Below are positions 50,644 to 61,369 of a stretch of DNA of 64,000 nucleotides, in pieces. A program made the position numbers and the translations under genes. The first letter of the stretch is position 1, and the number at the start of each line of letters is the position of its first letter. The notes under the pieces are model-generated. The model was not told the origin of the DNA, searched no databases, and saw nothing but the letters and a program-made list of their open reading frames with translations. This stretch comes from Bacteroidota bacterium (GTDB lineage Bacteria; Bacteroidota; Bacteroidia; Chitinophagales; Chitinophagaceae), in NCBI GenBank assembly GCA_947452905.1, contig CANGEP010000009.1, positions 33,935 to 97,934 on the forward strand. Reading direction: 5' to 3'.

Positions 50644-51984
50644 ATGAAAATGAAACATCTATTTTTAATCCTTATCAGTGTAGCTATCACGAGTCAATTG
50701 ATCGCTCAAGATAACAAACCTGTATACAATTTCTCATTACAGGAATGTGTAGCATTTGCACAAAAAAATAATGTGCAAGTAAAAAATGCATTATTAGCAA
50801 TTGAGGCACAGGTACAAACCAATCGAGAAATTGGAGCAGCGGCATTTCCCACCATTAATACCAATGTAGGGGGTACCGATTATACAAAAATTCCTACCTC
50901 TTTATTGCCTGGGCAAATATTTGGACAACCCGCTGGAACCTTTATCCCTGTTCAGTTTGGTACAAAATTTAATGCCAACTATGGAGCTAATATTCAACAA
51001 TTAATTTTTGATGGACAAGTATTTATAGCCTTACAAGCAAGAGCAACATCTATGGAGATGCAACGTAAAAATGCAGCACTCACCGAAGAAGCTATTAAAG
51101 CCAATATTTATAAAATTTATTATCAATTATCTGCTAGTAAAACACAGCTCAATATTTTAGATGCAAATATTGCCCGCTTAAACGCACTAGCACATGATGC
51201 CGAAATAATGTACAAAAATGGCTTCGCCGAAAAACTAGATGTAGATAAAGTAAATGTGCAGTTAAATAATTTACAAACCGAAAAATTAAAAGCCAACAAC
51301 AGTGTGGCTATTGGTTATATGGGTTTAAAAATGTTAATGGGCATGCCCGTTAAAGATAGTTTAGTGTTAACCGATGTAATCAATGAAAAAGATTTAACCA
51401 ACGATGTGTTAGTAGAAAATGATTTTCAGTACAATGTGCGTAAAGATTTTCAATACTTAAGTACTATTAAAAAATTAAATGAGTTTAATGTAAAGCGTTA
51501 TCAATTAAGCAATTTGCCAACTGTTAGTATGTCGGGTGCTTATTCTAAAAATGCACAAAGAAGCAAGTTCGACTTTTTCGAAGGGGGCAATTGGTTTACT
51601 ACAAGTTTAATAAGCTTAAACGTAAGCTTGCCAATATTTAATGGATTTGCTACAGATGCAAGAATTAAAAGAACAAGAATAGAATTAAAGCAAACTGAAA
51701 ATCAAATAGAGGCTTTAAAAAATAATATTGACAACGAGGTAACACAATCCAAGCTTAATTATATGTCATCGGTGGCAACGGTTCAGTTTCAGAAAAAGAA
51801 TATGCAACTTGCCGAAAACGTATATAGCCAAACTAAAAAGAAATTTGAAGCAGGTACTGGTTCAAATACCGAAATCTCTGCTGCCCAAGCCGATTTAGTG
51901 AGTGCACAAAACAATTTTATGAATGCTTTATATGCTGCTTTAATTGCTAAAGTAGATTTATTAAAAGCCACGGGTAAATTATAA
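50644..51984 (+). CDS. TolC-family outer-membrane efflux protein
   Basis: 'SLQECVAFAQKNNVQVKNALLAIEAQ' and two-repeat coiled-coil architecture. Confidence 0.93.
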   Translation: MKMKHLFLILISVAITSQLIAQDNKPVYNFSLQECVAFAQKNNVQVKNALLAIEAQVQTNREIGAAAFPTINTNVGGTDYTKIPTSLLPGQIFGQPAGTFIPVQFGTKFNANYGANIQQLIFDGQVFIALQARATSMEMQRKNAALTEEAIKANIYKIYYQLSASKTQLNILDANIARLNALAHDAEIMYKNGFAEKLDVDKVNVQLNNLQTEKLKANNSVAIGYMGLKMLMGMPVKDSLVLTDVINEKDLTNDVLVENDFQYNVRKDFQYLSTIKKLNEFNVKRYQLSNLPTVSMSGAYSKNAQRSKFDFFEGGNWFTTSLISLNVSLPIFNGFATDARIKRTRIELKQTENQIEALKNNIDNEVTQSKLNYMSSVATVQFQKKNMQLAENVYSQTKKKFEAGTGSNTEISAAQADLVSAQNNFMNALYAALIAKVDLLKATGKL

Positions 51985-52009
51985 TTAAACAACTTAACAA
52001 AATATACAA

Positions 52010-53182
52010 ATGAAAAATATAGCCACATTATTATTAGCCGTTTTGAGTGTAACCTTTATCGCCTGTGGTGGTGGAGCAGACAGCATAGAAGCTAAGCAAG
52101 CCAATTTAGAAAAATTAAAGAAACAAGCATTAAGCATTAATGCACAAATTGCAACACTAGAAGCGGATTTAAAAAAATCGGGGGCCAAAGAATCGGCTAA
52201 CGCTGTTTTAGTAGTTACTGCTCCCATCACAAGCGCCGACTTTAATCACTTTATTGAACTACAAGGTAAAGTAGAATCAGAGAGTGTTTCTTTTGTAACT
52301 CCAAGAGCTGGTGGTGGACAAGTAAAAGAGTTATTTATTAAAAGAGGAGACCGCGTTTCAAAAGGTCAGATCATTTTACAATTAGATAATAGCATAATTA
52401 AACAAAGCGCTGCAGCAGCTGCACAAAATATTGAAACAATTAAAGCACAAGCAGCTTTAGCAAAAGCGGTATATGAAAAACAAAAAAACTTATGGGAGCA
52501 AAATATTGGAAGCGAAATTCAATTAATGACTGCTAAAACCAATGCTGAAGCTTCGGCGAGTCAATTAAAAGCAGCTATGGAGCAGTTGGGTATGGCTAAA
52601 GATCAATTAGCTTATACTACTATTAGATCCGATGTGGATGGTGTTGCCGAAGAAGTAAATGTGAAAGTGGGAGAATTATTTGGAGGACCTGGACAAATTA
52701 AAATTGTAAATACTGATCATTTAAAATTAACCTCACAAGTACCAGAAAACTATGCAGGTAAAATTAAAGTAGGTACTGAAGTGAGTTTAAATTTCCCTGA
52801 TTTACAAAAAATAGTGGATGCCAAATTATCGGTGGTGGGTAATGTTATTGACCCATTAAGCAGAAGCTTTTATGTAGAAACAAAATTGCCAGTAGATAAA
52901 AACTTTCGCCCTAACCAATTAGTACAAGTAAAAATTAAAGATTACACCAAGAAAAATGCCATTAGTATTCCTATTAACTTAATTCAAAACGATGATAAAG
53001 GTAAATTTATCTATGTAGCTGTTACCGAAAACGGAAAATTAATAGCGCGTAAAAGAATTGTAACCGTGGGTGAGTTTTATGGTAATAATGTAGAAATTCT
53101 TTCTGGCTTAAATGCAGGTGAGCAAATGGTTACCGAAGGATATCAATCTTTATTTGATGGTCAAAATTTAACTACCAAATAA
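52010..53182 (+). CDS. RND efflux periplasmic adaptor (membrane-fusion) lipoprotein
   Basis: Lipobox 'FIACG', 'GGQVKELFIKRGDRVSKGQIILQLD', 'YTTIRSDVDGVAEEVNVKVGE'. Confidence 0.95.
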   Translation: MKNIATLLLAVLSVTFIACGGGADSIEAKQANLEKLKKQALSINAQIATLEADLKKSGAKESANAVLVVTAPITSADFNHFIELQGKVESESVSFVTPRAGGGQVKELFIKRGDRVSKGQIILQLDNSIIKQSAAAAAQNIETIKAQAALAKAVYEKQKNLWEQNIGSEIQLMTAKTNAEASASQLKAAMEQLGMAKDQLAYTTIRSDVDGVAEEVNVKVGELFGGPGQIKIVNTDHLKLTSQVPENYAGKIKVGTEVSLNFPDLQKIVDAKLSVVGNVIDPLSRSFYVETKLPVDKNFRPNQLVQVKIKDYTKKNAISIPINLIQNDDKGKFIYVAVTENGKLIARKRIVTVGEFYGNNVEILSGLNAGEQMVTEGYQSLFDGQNLTTK

Positions 53183-53222
53183 GCGTATCCAAAATTAATT
53201 ACAAATAAATATATTCGATAAC

Positions 53223-56200
53223 ATGTCGACAATAAATAAAATAAAAGAGAAGTTTAAGGAATTTGGACCCACCTCTTGGAGTATTACTAATAAAACATCT
53301 ATTTACTTACTTATGTTGTTTATTAGCTTAGGTGGTATTTTCCAGTTCCTAACCCTGCCTAAAGAGCAATTTCCTGAAGTAATTATTCCTACTATGTTTG
53401 TACAAACAGTATATGTAGGTAATTCACCAAAAGATATAGAGAACTTAGTTACTCGCCCTATCGAAAAGCAAATTAAAAGTATTAGTGGGGTAAAAATTAA
53501 TAAGTTTACCTCTTCTTCTCAACAAGATTTTTCGTTGATCACCGTTGAGTTTAGTACCGACGTAAAAACAGATATTGCTTTACAAAAAGTAAAAGATGCG
53601 GTAGATAAAGCTAAAGGAGAGTTGCCTAATGATTTAACACAGGAGCCAAGAGTAATGGAGTTAAACATTAGTGACCAGCCTATCATGTTTGTTAACATTA
53701 GTGGTAACTATAACACAGTACAACTTAAAAAATATGCCGACGATTTAAAAGATAAGTTAGAAGGTATTCCACAAATTAATAGAATTGATTTAGTAGGAGC
53801 TCCCGAAAGAGAGTTTCAAATTAATGTAGATAATTACCGCATGCAAACGGCGGGTATCACTTTTGATGATATTAGTGCTGCTATCCAAAGAGAGAACCTC
53901 GATTTATCGGGTGGTTTATTGGAAGTAGGAAATATGCAAAGAAACTTACAATTAAAAGGGCAACTAAAAAACGCCAACGATATTGCTAATATCATTGTAA
54001 GAAATAGCAACGGCGCACCTATCTATTTAAAAGACGTTGCTAAGATTACCGATACCATTAAAAACACAGCAAGCTTTGCACGTTTAAATGGAAAAAACGT
54101 ATTAACCTTAAATATTATTAAGCGTAACGGAGAAAATTTAATTGCCACATCGGATGCTGTTAAAGCAATGGTAGAAGATGCGAAACAAAGTAGCTTTCCT
54201 AAAGACTTAAGCGTGGTAATATCTGGCGATCAAAGTATTCGTACCAGAAGCTCCTTTACTGAATTAGTAAACTCAATTGTAATTGGATTTATCTTAGTAT
54301 TAGTAGTATTAATGTTCTTTATGGGTGTAACCAATGCCTTTTTTGTGGCCTTATCGGTACCCCTTAGTATGTTCGTAGCTTTTGTATTTTTACCTGCAGG
54401 TGATTTAGTGGTGGGCTCCCATATCACTTTAAACTTTATGGTACTATTTGCTTTATTGTTTGGCTTAGGTATTATTGTTGATGATGCTATTGTGGTAATC
54501 GAGAATACTCACCGAATTTTTATTCAAGGAAAAGGAAAACTAACAGCTACCACTTCGGCAAAGATGGCCGCAGGGGAGGTTTTTATTCCTGTATTAGCAG
54601 GAACAATAACCACGCTTGCTCCTTTTTTCCCCTTATTATTTTGGCCTGGTATCATTGGTAAATTCATGGTGTATTTACCAGCGATGTTAATATTTACATT
54701 AGCGGCTTCATTGGTAGTAGCGTTTATCATGAACCCCGTATTTGCCGTTGATTTTATGAATCATGAGGAAGATGCCATTATAGAAGAACCTAAATCGGCT
54801 ATATTTAAAAAGAAGTCTTTCTGGATTCCTATTGCTGTAGGAGCATTATTAGATGTAGCAGGTTTTACCTTCTTAGGTAATCTATTAATATTTATTATGA
54901 TCACAGTAGTGGCTAATAAATATTTCATTAATGATATGATTGTGAAGTTCCAAACTTCTACTTTACCAAGATTAATGAATTGGTATGAACGTTCTTTAAG
55001 AAGAGCTTTAGGTGGATGGAGACCTGTTAAATTATTAATAGGCACTTTTGTATTACTTATTTTCTCATTTATATTATTAGGTATTAGTGTGGCTACAGGC
55101 CGTGTGGGTATTGAGTTTTTCCCTAAAGCCGATCCTAACCAAGTATATGTTTATATAAAGCTTCCTTCTGGAACAAATGTTAATTATACCGACTCCGTAA
55201 CAAGAGCTTTAGAAGCCAAAGTAAATAAGGTTTTAGAAAATGATAAAACTAAAAATCCTTTGGTAGAAAGTATCATTAGTAATGTGGCAGTAGGTGCTGG
55301 CGATCCCATGAGAGGTGATCGTAGTACTCGTTCCGAATTAGGTCGTATACAAGTAAACTTTGTAGAGTTCGAAAAGCGTCATGGAAAATCGACAGAGCCT
55401 TATTTAGAGCATTTAAGAAATGAATTAAAAGGAGTGCCGGGTGCCGAAATTTCGGTTGACCAAGAATCTTCAGGCCCCCCAACAGAACCCCCTGTAAATA
55501 TTGAAATACAAGGTGAAGATTTTGATAAATTGATTAAAACAGCGGTGGATTTAAAGAATTATTTAGATGCTGCACAAATACCTGGTATTAATGTTTTAAA
55601 GATGGATGTGGATTTACAAAACCCTGAACTTACTTTAACCATTGACAGAGATCGTGCTTTAATTGAAGGTGTAAGTAGCGCTCAAGTAGGTATGCAAATT
55701 AGAACCGCTTTATTTGGTAAAGAAGTATCAAAAATAAAAGATGGTAAAGATGAATATAAAATACAATTAAGAAGCGAGGAGTTACAAAGAAATAACTTAG
55801 TTGACTTATTAAATATGCGTTTATCTTTTAGAGATATGGCCGCAGGAGGTATGGTTAAAAATATACCTATCAGTAGTTTAGTAAAGGTAGAACCCACTAG
55901 TACACTAGGAAGTATTAAAAGAAAGAATCAAAAAAGATTAATTCAATTAAGCTCGAATGTATTAATGGATAAGGGTTATAGCCCAACTACAGTAAACGCA
56001 GCTATTGCTCAGTATATATCTAATTTTAAAGGTATTGCTGATGGTGTAACCGTTAAACAAACTGGTGAAAATGAACAACAACTAGAAACCGTTGCCTTCT
56101 TAGGTAAAGCTTTAGTGATTGCTTTAATGTTAATTTTATTCACTTTAGTATTACAATTTAATTCGGTTTCTAAATCAGTAATTATATTAACAGAGATTTT

Positions 56201-56816
56201 ATTTAGTATCATAGGTGTATTCTTAGGCTTCTCTATATTTGGTATGAAAGTATCGGGAGTAATGACAGGCTTAGGTATTGTAGGATTAGCAGGTATTGTA
56301 GTAAAGAATGGTATCTTGGTAATTGAGTTTGCTGATGAATTAAGGGCGCGCGGTATGAAAACAAAAGAAGCTATTATTCAAGCAGGTAAAACAAGAATTA
56401 TTCCAGTTATGTTAACTGCCCTTGCTGCTATCTTAGGTTTTATCCCTATCGCCATTGGTTTTAACATCAACTTTGTAACTTTATTTAGTGAGTTAAATCC
56501 ACATATATTCTTTGGTGGCGATAACGTTGCTTTCTGGAAACCATTAAGCTGGACTTTAATATTTGGTTTAATCTTTGCTTTTTTTATGACCTTGTTTATT
56601 GTACCGGGCATGTATTTAATTGCCGAAAGATTAAAGCGTCCAATGCGTCGTCATTTTGGTGGCAAATGGATTAGTATGTTAGGAATACCTCCATTAACTT
56701 TTATTTTCTTACCTCTAGTATTCGTAACTGTATACTTGCATAAAAGAAATGTAAAACGCAGAAGAGCCAATAACAATGCTCAAGGAGATAGTACCATCAA
56801 TGGTTCTTGGTACTAG
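53223..56816 (+). CDS. RND efflux permease
   Basis: 'LPKEQFPEVIIPTMFVQTVYVGNSPKDIENLVTRPIE', 'FGLGIIVDDAIVVIENTHR', 'GIVGLAGIVVKNGILVIEFADELRARG'. Confidence 0.97.
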   Translation: MSTINKIKEKFKEFGPTSWSITNKTSIYLLMLFISLGGIFQFLTLPKEQFPEVIIPTMFVQTVYVGNSPKDIENLVTRPIEKQIKSISGVKINKFTSSSQQDFSLITVEFSTDVKTDIALQKVKDAVDKAKGELPNDLTQEPRVMELNISDQPIMFVNISGNYNTVQLKKYADDLKDKLEGIPQINRIDLVGAPEREFQINVDNYRMQTAGITFDDISAAIQRENLDLSGGLLEVGNMQRNLQLKGQLKNANDIANIIVRNSNGAPIYLKDVAKITDTIKNTASFARLNGKNVLTLNIIKRNGENLIATSDAVKAMVEDAKQSSFPKDLSVVISGDQSIRTRSSFTELVNSIVIGFILVLVVLMFFMGVTNAFFVALSVPLSMFVAFVFLPAGDLVVGSHITLNFMVLFALLFGLGIIVDDAIVVIENTHRIFIQGKGKLTATTSAKMAAGEVFIPVLAGTITTLAPFFPLLFWPGIIGKFMVYLPAMLIFTLAASLVVAFIMNPVFAVDFMNHEEDAIIEEPKSAIFKKKSFWIPIAVGALLDVAGFTFLGNLLIFIMITVVANKYFINDMIVKFQTSTLPRLMNWYERSLRRALGGWRPVKLLIGTFVLLIFSFILLGISVATGRVGIEFFPKADPNQVYVYIKLPSGTNVNYTDSVTRALEAKVNKVLENDKTKNPLVESIISNVAVGAGDPMRGDRSTRSELGRIQVNFVEFEKRHGKSTEPYLEHLRNELKGVPGAEISVDQESSGPPTEPPVNIEIQGEDFDKLIKTAVDLKNYLDAAQIPGINVLKMDVDLQNPELTLTIDRDRALIEGVSSAQVGMQIRTALFGKEVSKIKDGKDEYKIQLRSEELQRNNLVDLLNMRLSFRDMAAGGMVKNIPISSLVKVEPTSTLGSIKRKNQKRLIQLSSNVLMDKGYSPTTVNAAIAQYISNFKGIADGVTVKQTGENEQQLETVAFLGKALVIALMLILFTLVLQFNSVSKSVIILTEILFSIIGVFLGFSIFGMKVSGVMTGLGIVGLAGIVVKNGILVIEFADELRARGMKTKEAIIQAGKTRIIPVMLTALAAILGFIPIAIGFNINFVTLFSELNPHIFFGGDNVAFWKPLSWTLIFGLIFAFFMTLFIVPGMYLIAERLKRPMRRHFGGKWISMLGIPPLTFIFLPLVFVTVYLHKRNVKRRRANNNAQGDSTINGSWY

Positions 56817-56840
56817 TATCTAGTTATTAAAAATTCAAAA

Positions 56841-56867
56841 CCCTTCGATTTATCGAGGGGTTTTTTT
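56841..56867. terminator. Intrinsic terminator between RND permease and galK
   Basis: CCCTTCGA-TTTA-TCGAGGGG stem (one G.U) followed by TTTTTTT. Confidence 0.88.
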
Positions 56868-56881
56868 ATGGCTCAATTATT

Positions 56882-57988
56882 TTATAAAATATGGGCTCCT
56901 TCTTCGATGCTCACTAAGTAATGAAGCAATTTTTTACCCGTAGCTTCCTCATACTGTTGACTTACCAATTTTACTAAGTTTTCAGTGGCGGTTTTGTGCA
57001 CTAAATTAATAGTACAACCTCCAAAACCTCCTCCCATCATTCTTGCTCCCAACACCTTTTCGTTAGTACTTACCAGTTTAATTAGTAAATCTAATTCGGC
57101 GCAGCTTACTTCATATAAATTCGAAAGACCCTCATGTGTAGCAAACATTTTTTGACCAAAAGCCATTAAATTTCTTGCTTGTAAATCTTGGGTGGCTGCT
57201 ATGGTACGTTCTATTTCTTGAATCACATAACTGGCTCTGTTGTATACTTTTGGAAAAACAGATATATCTACCGATGCCTCTAGCATTGCTATAGTAGCTT
57301 GTCTTAAAGATGTTACATGAGCATATTTCTCTTGTATCATTGCTACTGCTTTTTCACACTCGGCTCTTCGGGTATTATACTCACTGCTCGCTAAAGCATG
57401 TTTTACTTGGGTATCCAATAAAACAATTTCATACTCACCTAATGACAAAGGAAAATATTGATAAGATAGGTTTTGACAATCTAATAAAACTACTTGATCT
57501 TTTTTACCAAATAAACTCGCAAACTGATCCATGATGCCACATTGTACGCCCGCAAATTCATGTTCTGCTTTTTGTGCCAATAAAGCCAATTCCATTTTAG
57601 TTAAACCAAATTCAAAAATCTCATTGATGGCAAAAGAAAGTGCACACTCTATAGCAGCAGAACTAGATAAGCCTGCACCTATAGGTACATTGCTTTGTAG
57701 CTGAATCGTAAAGCCAGTGGGAAAACTAAATTTTTTTTGAAACTGTGCGATAACACCTATTAAGTAATTGGCCCAATCTTTATTTTGTTTGGCTATTTTA
57801 TCTATGGGTATAATCAAATCATCTCCCATATCTAGTGCTATCATTTGTACTAAGTTGTCATCTCGAGTTTCCAAACTTACAATGGCTGCTTTTTGAATAG
57901 CTGCAGGTAAAACAAATCCATCATTATAATCGGTATGTTCTCCAATTAAATTAATTCTTCCTGGGGAGCTTACACGAATAGATCTCAT
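56882..57988 (-). CDS. galK: Galactokinase
   Basis: 'SPGRINLIGEHTDYNDGFVLPAAI', 'GAGLSSSAAIECALSFA', 'GARMMGGGFGGCTINLV'. Confidence 0.96.
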   Translation of the reverse strand: MRSIRVSSPGRINLIGEHTDYNDGFVLPAAIQKAAIVSLETRDDNLVQMIALDMGDDLIIPIDKIAKQNKDWANYLIGVIAQFQKKFSFPTGFTIQLQSNVPIGAGLSSSAAIECALSFAINEIFEFGLTKMELALLAQKAEHEFAGVQCGIMDQFASLFGKKDQVVLLDCQNLSYQYFPLSLGEYEIVLLDTQVKHALASSEYNTRRAECEKAVAMIQEKYAHVTSLRQATIAMLEASVDISVFPKVYNRASYVIQEIERTIAATQDLQARNLMAFGQKMFATHEGLSNLYEVSCAELDLLIKLVSTNEKVLGARMMGGGFGGCTINLVHKTATENLVKLVSQQYEEATGKKLLHYLVSIEEGAHIL

Positions 57989-57989
57989 C

Positions 57990-59132
57990 TTAACTATTTA
58001 ATTTTTGTAAGCAAGCTGCAGCGGCGTCAAGAGTAGCTTTTTGTTTGGCAAAACACAAACGGATTACTTTATGATCGGTAGCATCATGATAAAAAGCCGA
58101 CATAGGAATAACTGCTATTCCATAATTAGTTACTAGTTTTTCGGCAAAGGACTTATCCGACTCTTCCGATATTGCAGCATAACTATAGGATTCAAAATAA
58201 GAACCATGAGAATCCATTCTTACAAGTGGGGTATCTTTTAATAAGACTCTGAGATAGTCTCTTTTTTCTTGGTAAAAATTTCCCAAGGATAAATACGCTT
58301 CTTTATTAGACATATAATTTGCAATGCCTACTTGTTTTGGCGTATCACAACTAAAGGCATTAAACTGATGTACTTTTCTAAACTCCTTGCTTAACTGCTC
58401 GGGTGCTACACAATAACCTAATTTCCATCCGGTACAGTGATAAGTTTTGCCAAAGGAATAACAAATAAAAGTTCTTTGATAAAGCTCGGCGTATTTTAAA
58501 ACTGATTCATGTGGGATTTGATCATAAATTAAATGCTCATATACTTCATCGCTAATGAGGTATAATTGATTACGAACTACTATTTCTTGTAACTCTAACA
58601 TATCAGAAGCACTCATTACTTTGCCAGTGGGATTATGAGGTGTATTTACTAAAATAGCTTTTGTTTTATTCGTAATGGCTGCTTTTACTTTATCCCAGGG
58701 TATCGTATAATTTGGAAATTCTAAAGCAATAGGTACCACTATACCTCCATTGATAGTGATATTAGGTATATAACTATCATAGGCGGGTTCAAAAATAATT
58801 ATTTCATCGCCTGGCTCTATAATAGTTGAAAAAGCAGTGTAAATAGCATAAGTGCCACCCGGTGTAATTGTAATTTCGGTATCTGCATTAATAGTAGCAG
58901 CATATAAATCATGCATTTTTTGTGCTAACCCCTGTCTTAATGCAGGAAGGCCAAATGTATGTGCATACTGATTGTGCCCCTCTTTCATAGCCTGGTTGAC
59001 GGATTCAATAAGTTTGGCACTCATGGGAAAATCGGGAAAACCCTGCCCTAAATTGATAGCTCCATGCTTTACTGCTAATTGACTCATCACCGTAAAGATG
59101 CTGGTGCCAATATGAGGTAGCTTAGATTGCAT
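57990..59132 (-). CDS. PLP-dependent class I/II aminotransferase (methionine/kynurenine aminotransferase-like)
   Basis: 'INLGQGFPDFPMSAKLIESV', 'LVNTPHNPTGKVMS', 'SFGKTYHCTGWKLGYCV'. Confidence 0.93.
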   Translation of the reverse strand: MQSKLPHIGTSIFTVMSQLAVKHGAINLGQGFPDFPMSAKLIESVNQAMKEGHNQYAHTFGLPALRQGLAQKMHDLYAATINADTEITITPGGTYAIYTAFSTIIEPGDEIIIFEPAYDSYIPNITINGGIVVPIALEFPNYTIPWDKVKAAITNKTKAILVNTPHNPTGKVMSASDMLELQEIVVRNQLYLISDEVYEHLIYDQIPHESVLKYAELYQRTFICYSFGKTYHCTGWKLGYCVAPEQLSKEFRKVHQFNAFSCDTPKQVGIANYMSNKEAYLSLGNFYQEKRDYLRVLLKDTPLVRMDSHGSYFESYSYAAISEESDKSFAEKLVTNYGIAVIPMSAFYHDATDHKVIRLCFAKQKATLDAAAACLQKLNS

Positions 59133-59145
59133 GAATCAAAAATAT

Positions 59146-60456
59146 TTAGAAAGCTAACTGATTAGACAAACGCTTTAATTCAATCTCCGCTACTTTAGCT
59201 GTGTAGGCAATACTTACTAATCTAAAACCTGCAGCTTCAAAACTTTGTTGTGCTTGCTTTACATCTACAATCGTAGCTTGTCCTAACTGAAATTTTTGCA
59301 TTACTAAATTTAATAAAGCCTGAGACATTTGATAGTTCTCGGTTTCGATAGGTAATTGCTTGATATTATTTTGATAAGCCTGATAAGTTTTAACCACATT
59401 GGTTGATATATCAGTTAACGCATTTTGATATTGTAACTGTGCAGATGCACTATTAATTTGTGCATTTTTATAGGCTTTTTTGGAAGCACCCCCCACATAC
59501 AAAGGAATAGAAAGATTCACGCCTAAGAAAGGGCCGTAAGTTTCATTTAATAAACTAAAACCAGCAGCCGATTTATTACTATTAAAATTATACCCCGTTG
59601 TAGCTCTTAAAGTTGGATACATTAAAGCACGGGTTTCTTTTTCAATTAATTGACTTATTTTAATTTGTTGCTCAGTGGATTGTATACTTGGATTTTGTAC
59701 ACTTAATTTTTCGATGTCGGCTAATAATAATTTGGTATCAACAAAAATGCTATCTACTGTAGTGAACTGTGTATTGGAGGGGAGCACTAAATTATTTAAT
59801 AAGTCTTCTTTAGCTTGATCAATAATTAATTGCTGATTTTGTTTGGCTTGTACTAAAGCATTTAAATCTAAACTAGATTGTAATAAATCTGCATCGTTGG
59901 CCACCCCTACTTTTTGTTTGGTCTTTATAATATCAACTCTTTGTTGAGAAGCTTCAATAGATTTTTGAATAGTTGTTAAATAGGCTTGTTGACGAACAAT
60001 ATTATAATACTGTTGCATCACCGTTGCTGTAGTATTTTGAATTTGGTTTTGTAAAACCGAATTAGATTGATTCTCTAAAGCTGCTAAACGCTCTTTAGTT
60101 GTTTGTACACGATAGCCGTTAAATAAAATAACAGAAGCGGTAACCCCTGCAGTTACTGTAGTTCCATCAACAGCTGTTTTAGTGGTATTACGAGAAGGAT
60201 CTGCAAATTGTTGTTGAATAGTACTTGTGTTTTTGTTTTCATTGCCAGTAGCTGTTACAGAAGGCAAAGCACCTGCAACTCCATAATCGTTATTGTTTTT
60301 ACTTATGGCAACAGTGTTTTCCACAAGTTTAATATCATAACTATTTTTAAGCGCTGTTTGAATGGCTTCTTTTAAACTTAACTTTTGTTGAGCTTTAGTA
60401 GCAAGCGAAATAATAGTAAGAAATAAAATCGCAGTAAAAGAAAATGATTTTTGCAT
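59146..60456 (-). CDS. TolC-family outer-membrane protein
   Basis: 'LSLKEAIQTALKNSYDIKLVENTVAISKNN', 'VMQKFQLGQATIVDVKQAQQSFEAAGFRLV'. Confidence 0.92.
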   Translation of the reverse strand: MQKSFSFTAILFLTIISLATKAQQKLSLKEAIQTALKNSYDIKLVENTVAISKNNNDYGVAGALPSVTATGNENKNTSTIQQQFADPSRNTTKTAVDGTTVTAGVTASVILFNGYRVQTTKERLAALENQSNSVLQNQIQNTTATVMQQYYNIVRQQAYLTTIQKSIEASQQRVDIIKTKQKVGVANDADLLQSSLDLNALVQAKQNQQLIIDQAKEDLLNNLVLPSNTQFTTVDSIFVDTKLLLADIEKLSVQNPSIQSTEQQIKISQLIEKETRALMYPTLRATTGYNFNSNKSAAGFSLLNETYGPFLGVNLSIPLYVGGASKKAYKNAQINSASAQLQYQNALTDISTNVVKTYQAYQNNIKQLPIETENYQMSQALLNLVMQKFQLGQATIVDVKQAQQSFEAAGFRLVSIAYTAKVAEIELKRLSNQLAF

Positions 60457-60470
60457 AATTAATTTTTGTC

Positions 60471-61187
60471 TTATCCAACTAATGTTCCCACAGAAGCGCC
60501 TTTTACTACTTGTAATAAGTTGCCTGGTTTATTCATGTCAAATACGATAATAGGTAGTTTATTTTCCATGCATAAAGTAAATGCTGTCATGTCCATTACT
60601 TTTAAGTTTTGGGAAATACATTCCTGGAAACTAATGGTTTCAAATTTTTTAGCAGCAGGATTTGTTTCTGGATCAGCATCATACACGCCATCTACACGAG
60701 TGCCTTTTAAAATAACATCTGCTTTCATTTCAATGGCTCTTAATGATCCTGCCGTATCAGTAGTGAAATAAGGATTACCCGTTCCTGCTCCAAATATAAC
60801 CACACGTCCTTTCTCTAAATGTCTTAATGCTTTTCTTCTAATATAAGGTTCGGCTACTTGTTCCATATTTATGGCCGATTGTAATCGAGTGTACACACCA
60901 ATTTTTTCTAACATCGCCTGAATTGCCATCGCATTTATTACAGTTGCTAACATACCCATATAATCACCATGTGCTCTTTCGATACCACTATCTGCTTCGT
61001 TCATGCCACGGTAAATATTACCTCCTCCAATCACAATGGCCACTTCAACACCCAAGGCTACTACCTCTTTAATTTCATTGGCATATTGCTCAATTATTTT
61101 AGGATTAAAGGGGTCACCTGTTCTTTCGTTTCCCAATAAAGCTTCACCAGATAATTTTAATAATACGCGTTTGTATTTGGGCTGCAT
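60471..61187 (-). CDS. pyrH: UMP kinase
   Basis: '[15 protein letters not shown]', '[13 protein letters not shown]', '[21 protein letters not shown]'. Confidence 0.97.
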   Translation of the reverse strand: MQPKYKRVLLKLSGEALLGNERTGDPFNPKIIEQYANEIKEVVALGVEVAIVIGGGNIYRGMNEADSGIERAHGDYMGMLATVINAMAIQAMLEKIGVYTRLQSAINMEQVAEPYIRRKALRHLEKGRVVIFGAGTGNPYFTTDTAGSLRAIEMKADVILKGTRVDGVYDADPETNPAAKKFETISFQECISQNLKVMDMTAFTLCMENKLPIIVFDMNKPGNLLQVVKGASVGTLVG

Positions 61188-61263
61188 ACTTTGTTAGATT
61201 TATACTTGCAAGATAAGAATTTTGGGTAGCAATTAAAACCCTTTTATATAAACGTAAGAACAT

Positions 61264-61293
61264 AAAAAAGGGGCCTTTTGAGGGACCCCTTTA
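61264..61293 (-). terminator. Intrinsic terminator downstream of tsf
   Basis: Minus strand AAAGGGGTCCCTCAAAAGGCCCCTTTTTT. Confidence 0.85.
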
Positions 61294-61369
61294 TATCTTT
61301 ACCTATACTTTATTGTCTAGGAATTTGAATCATCTGTATTTTTTGAACTAAACAGTGTTGACTTGCGGT

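Noticed and set aside
54230-55897. Several 65-94 aa minus-strand ORFs inside the RND permease gene
   Set aside because: Lie antisense within a strongly conserved coding frame, no start context or recognisable domains; expected spurious ORFs.
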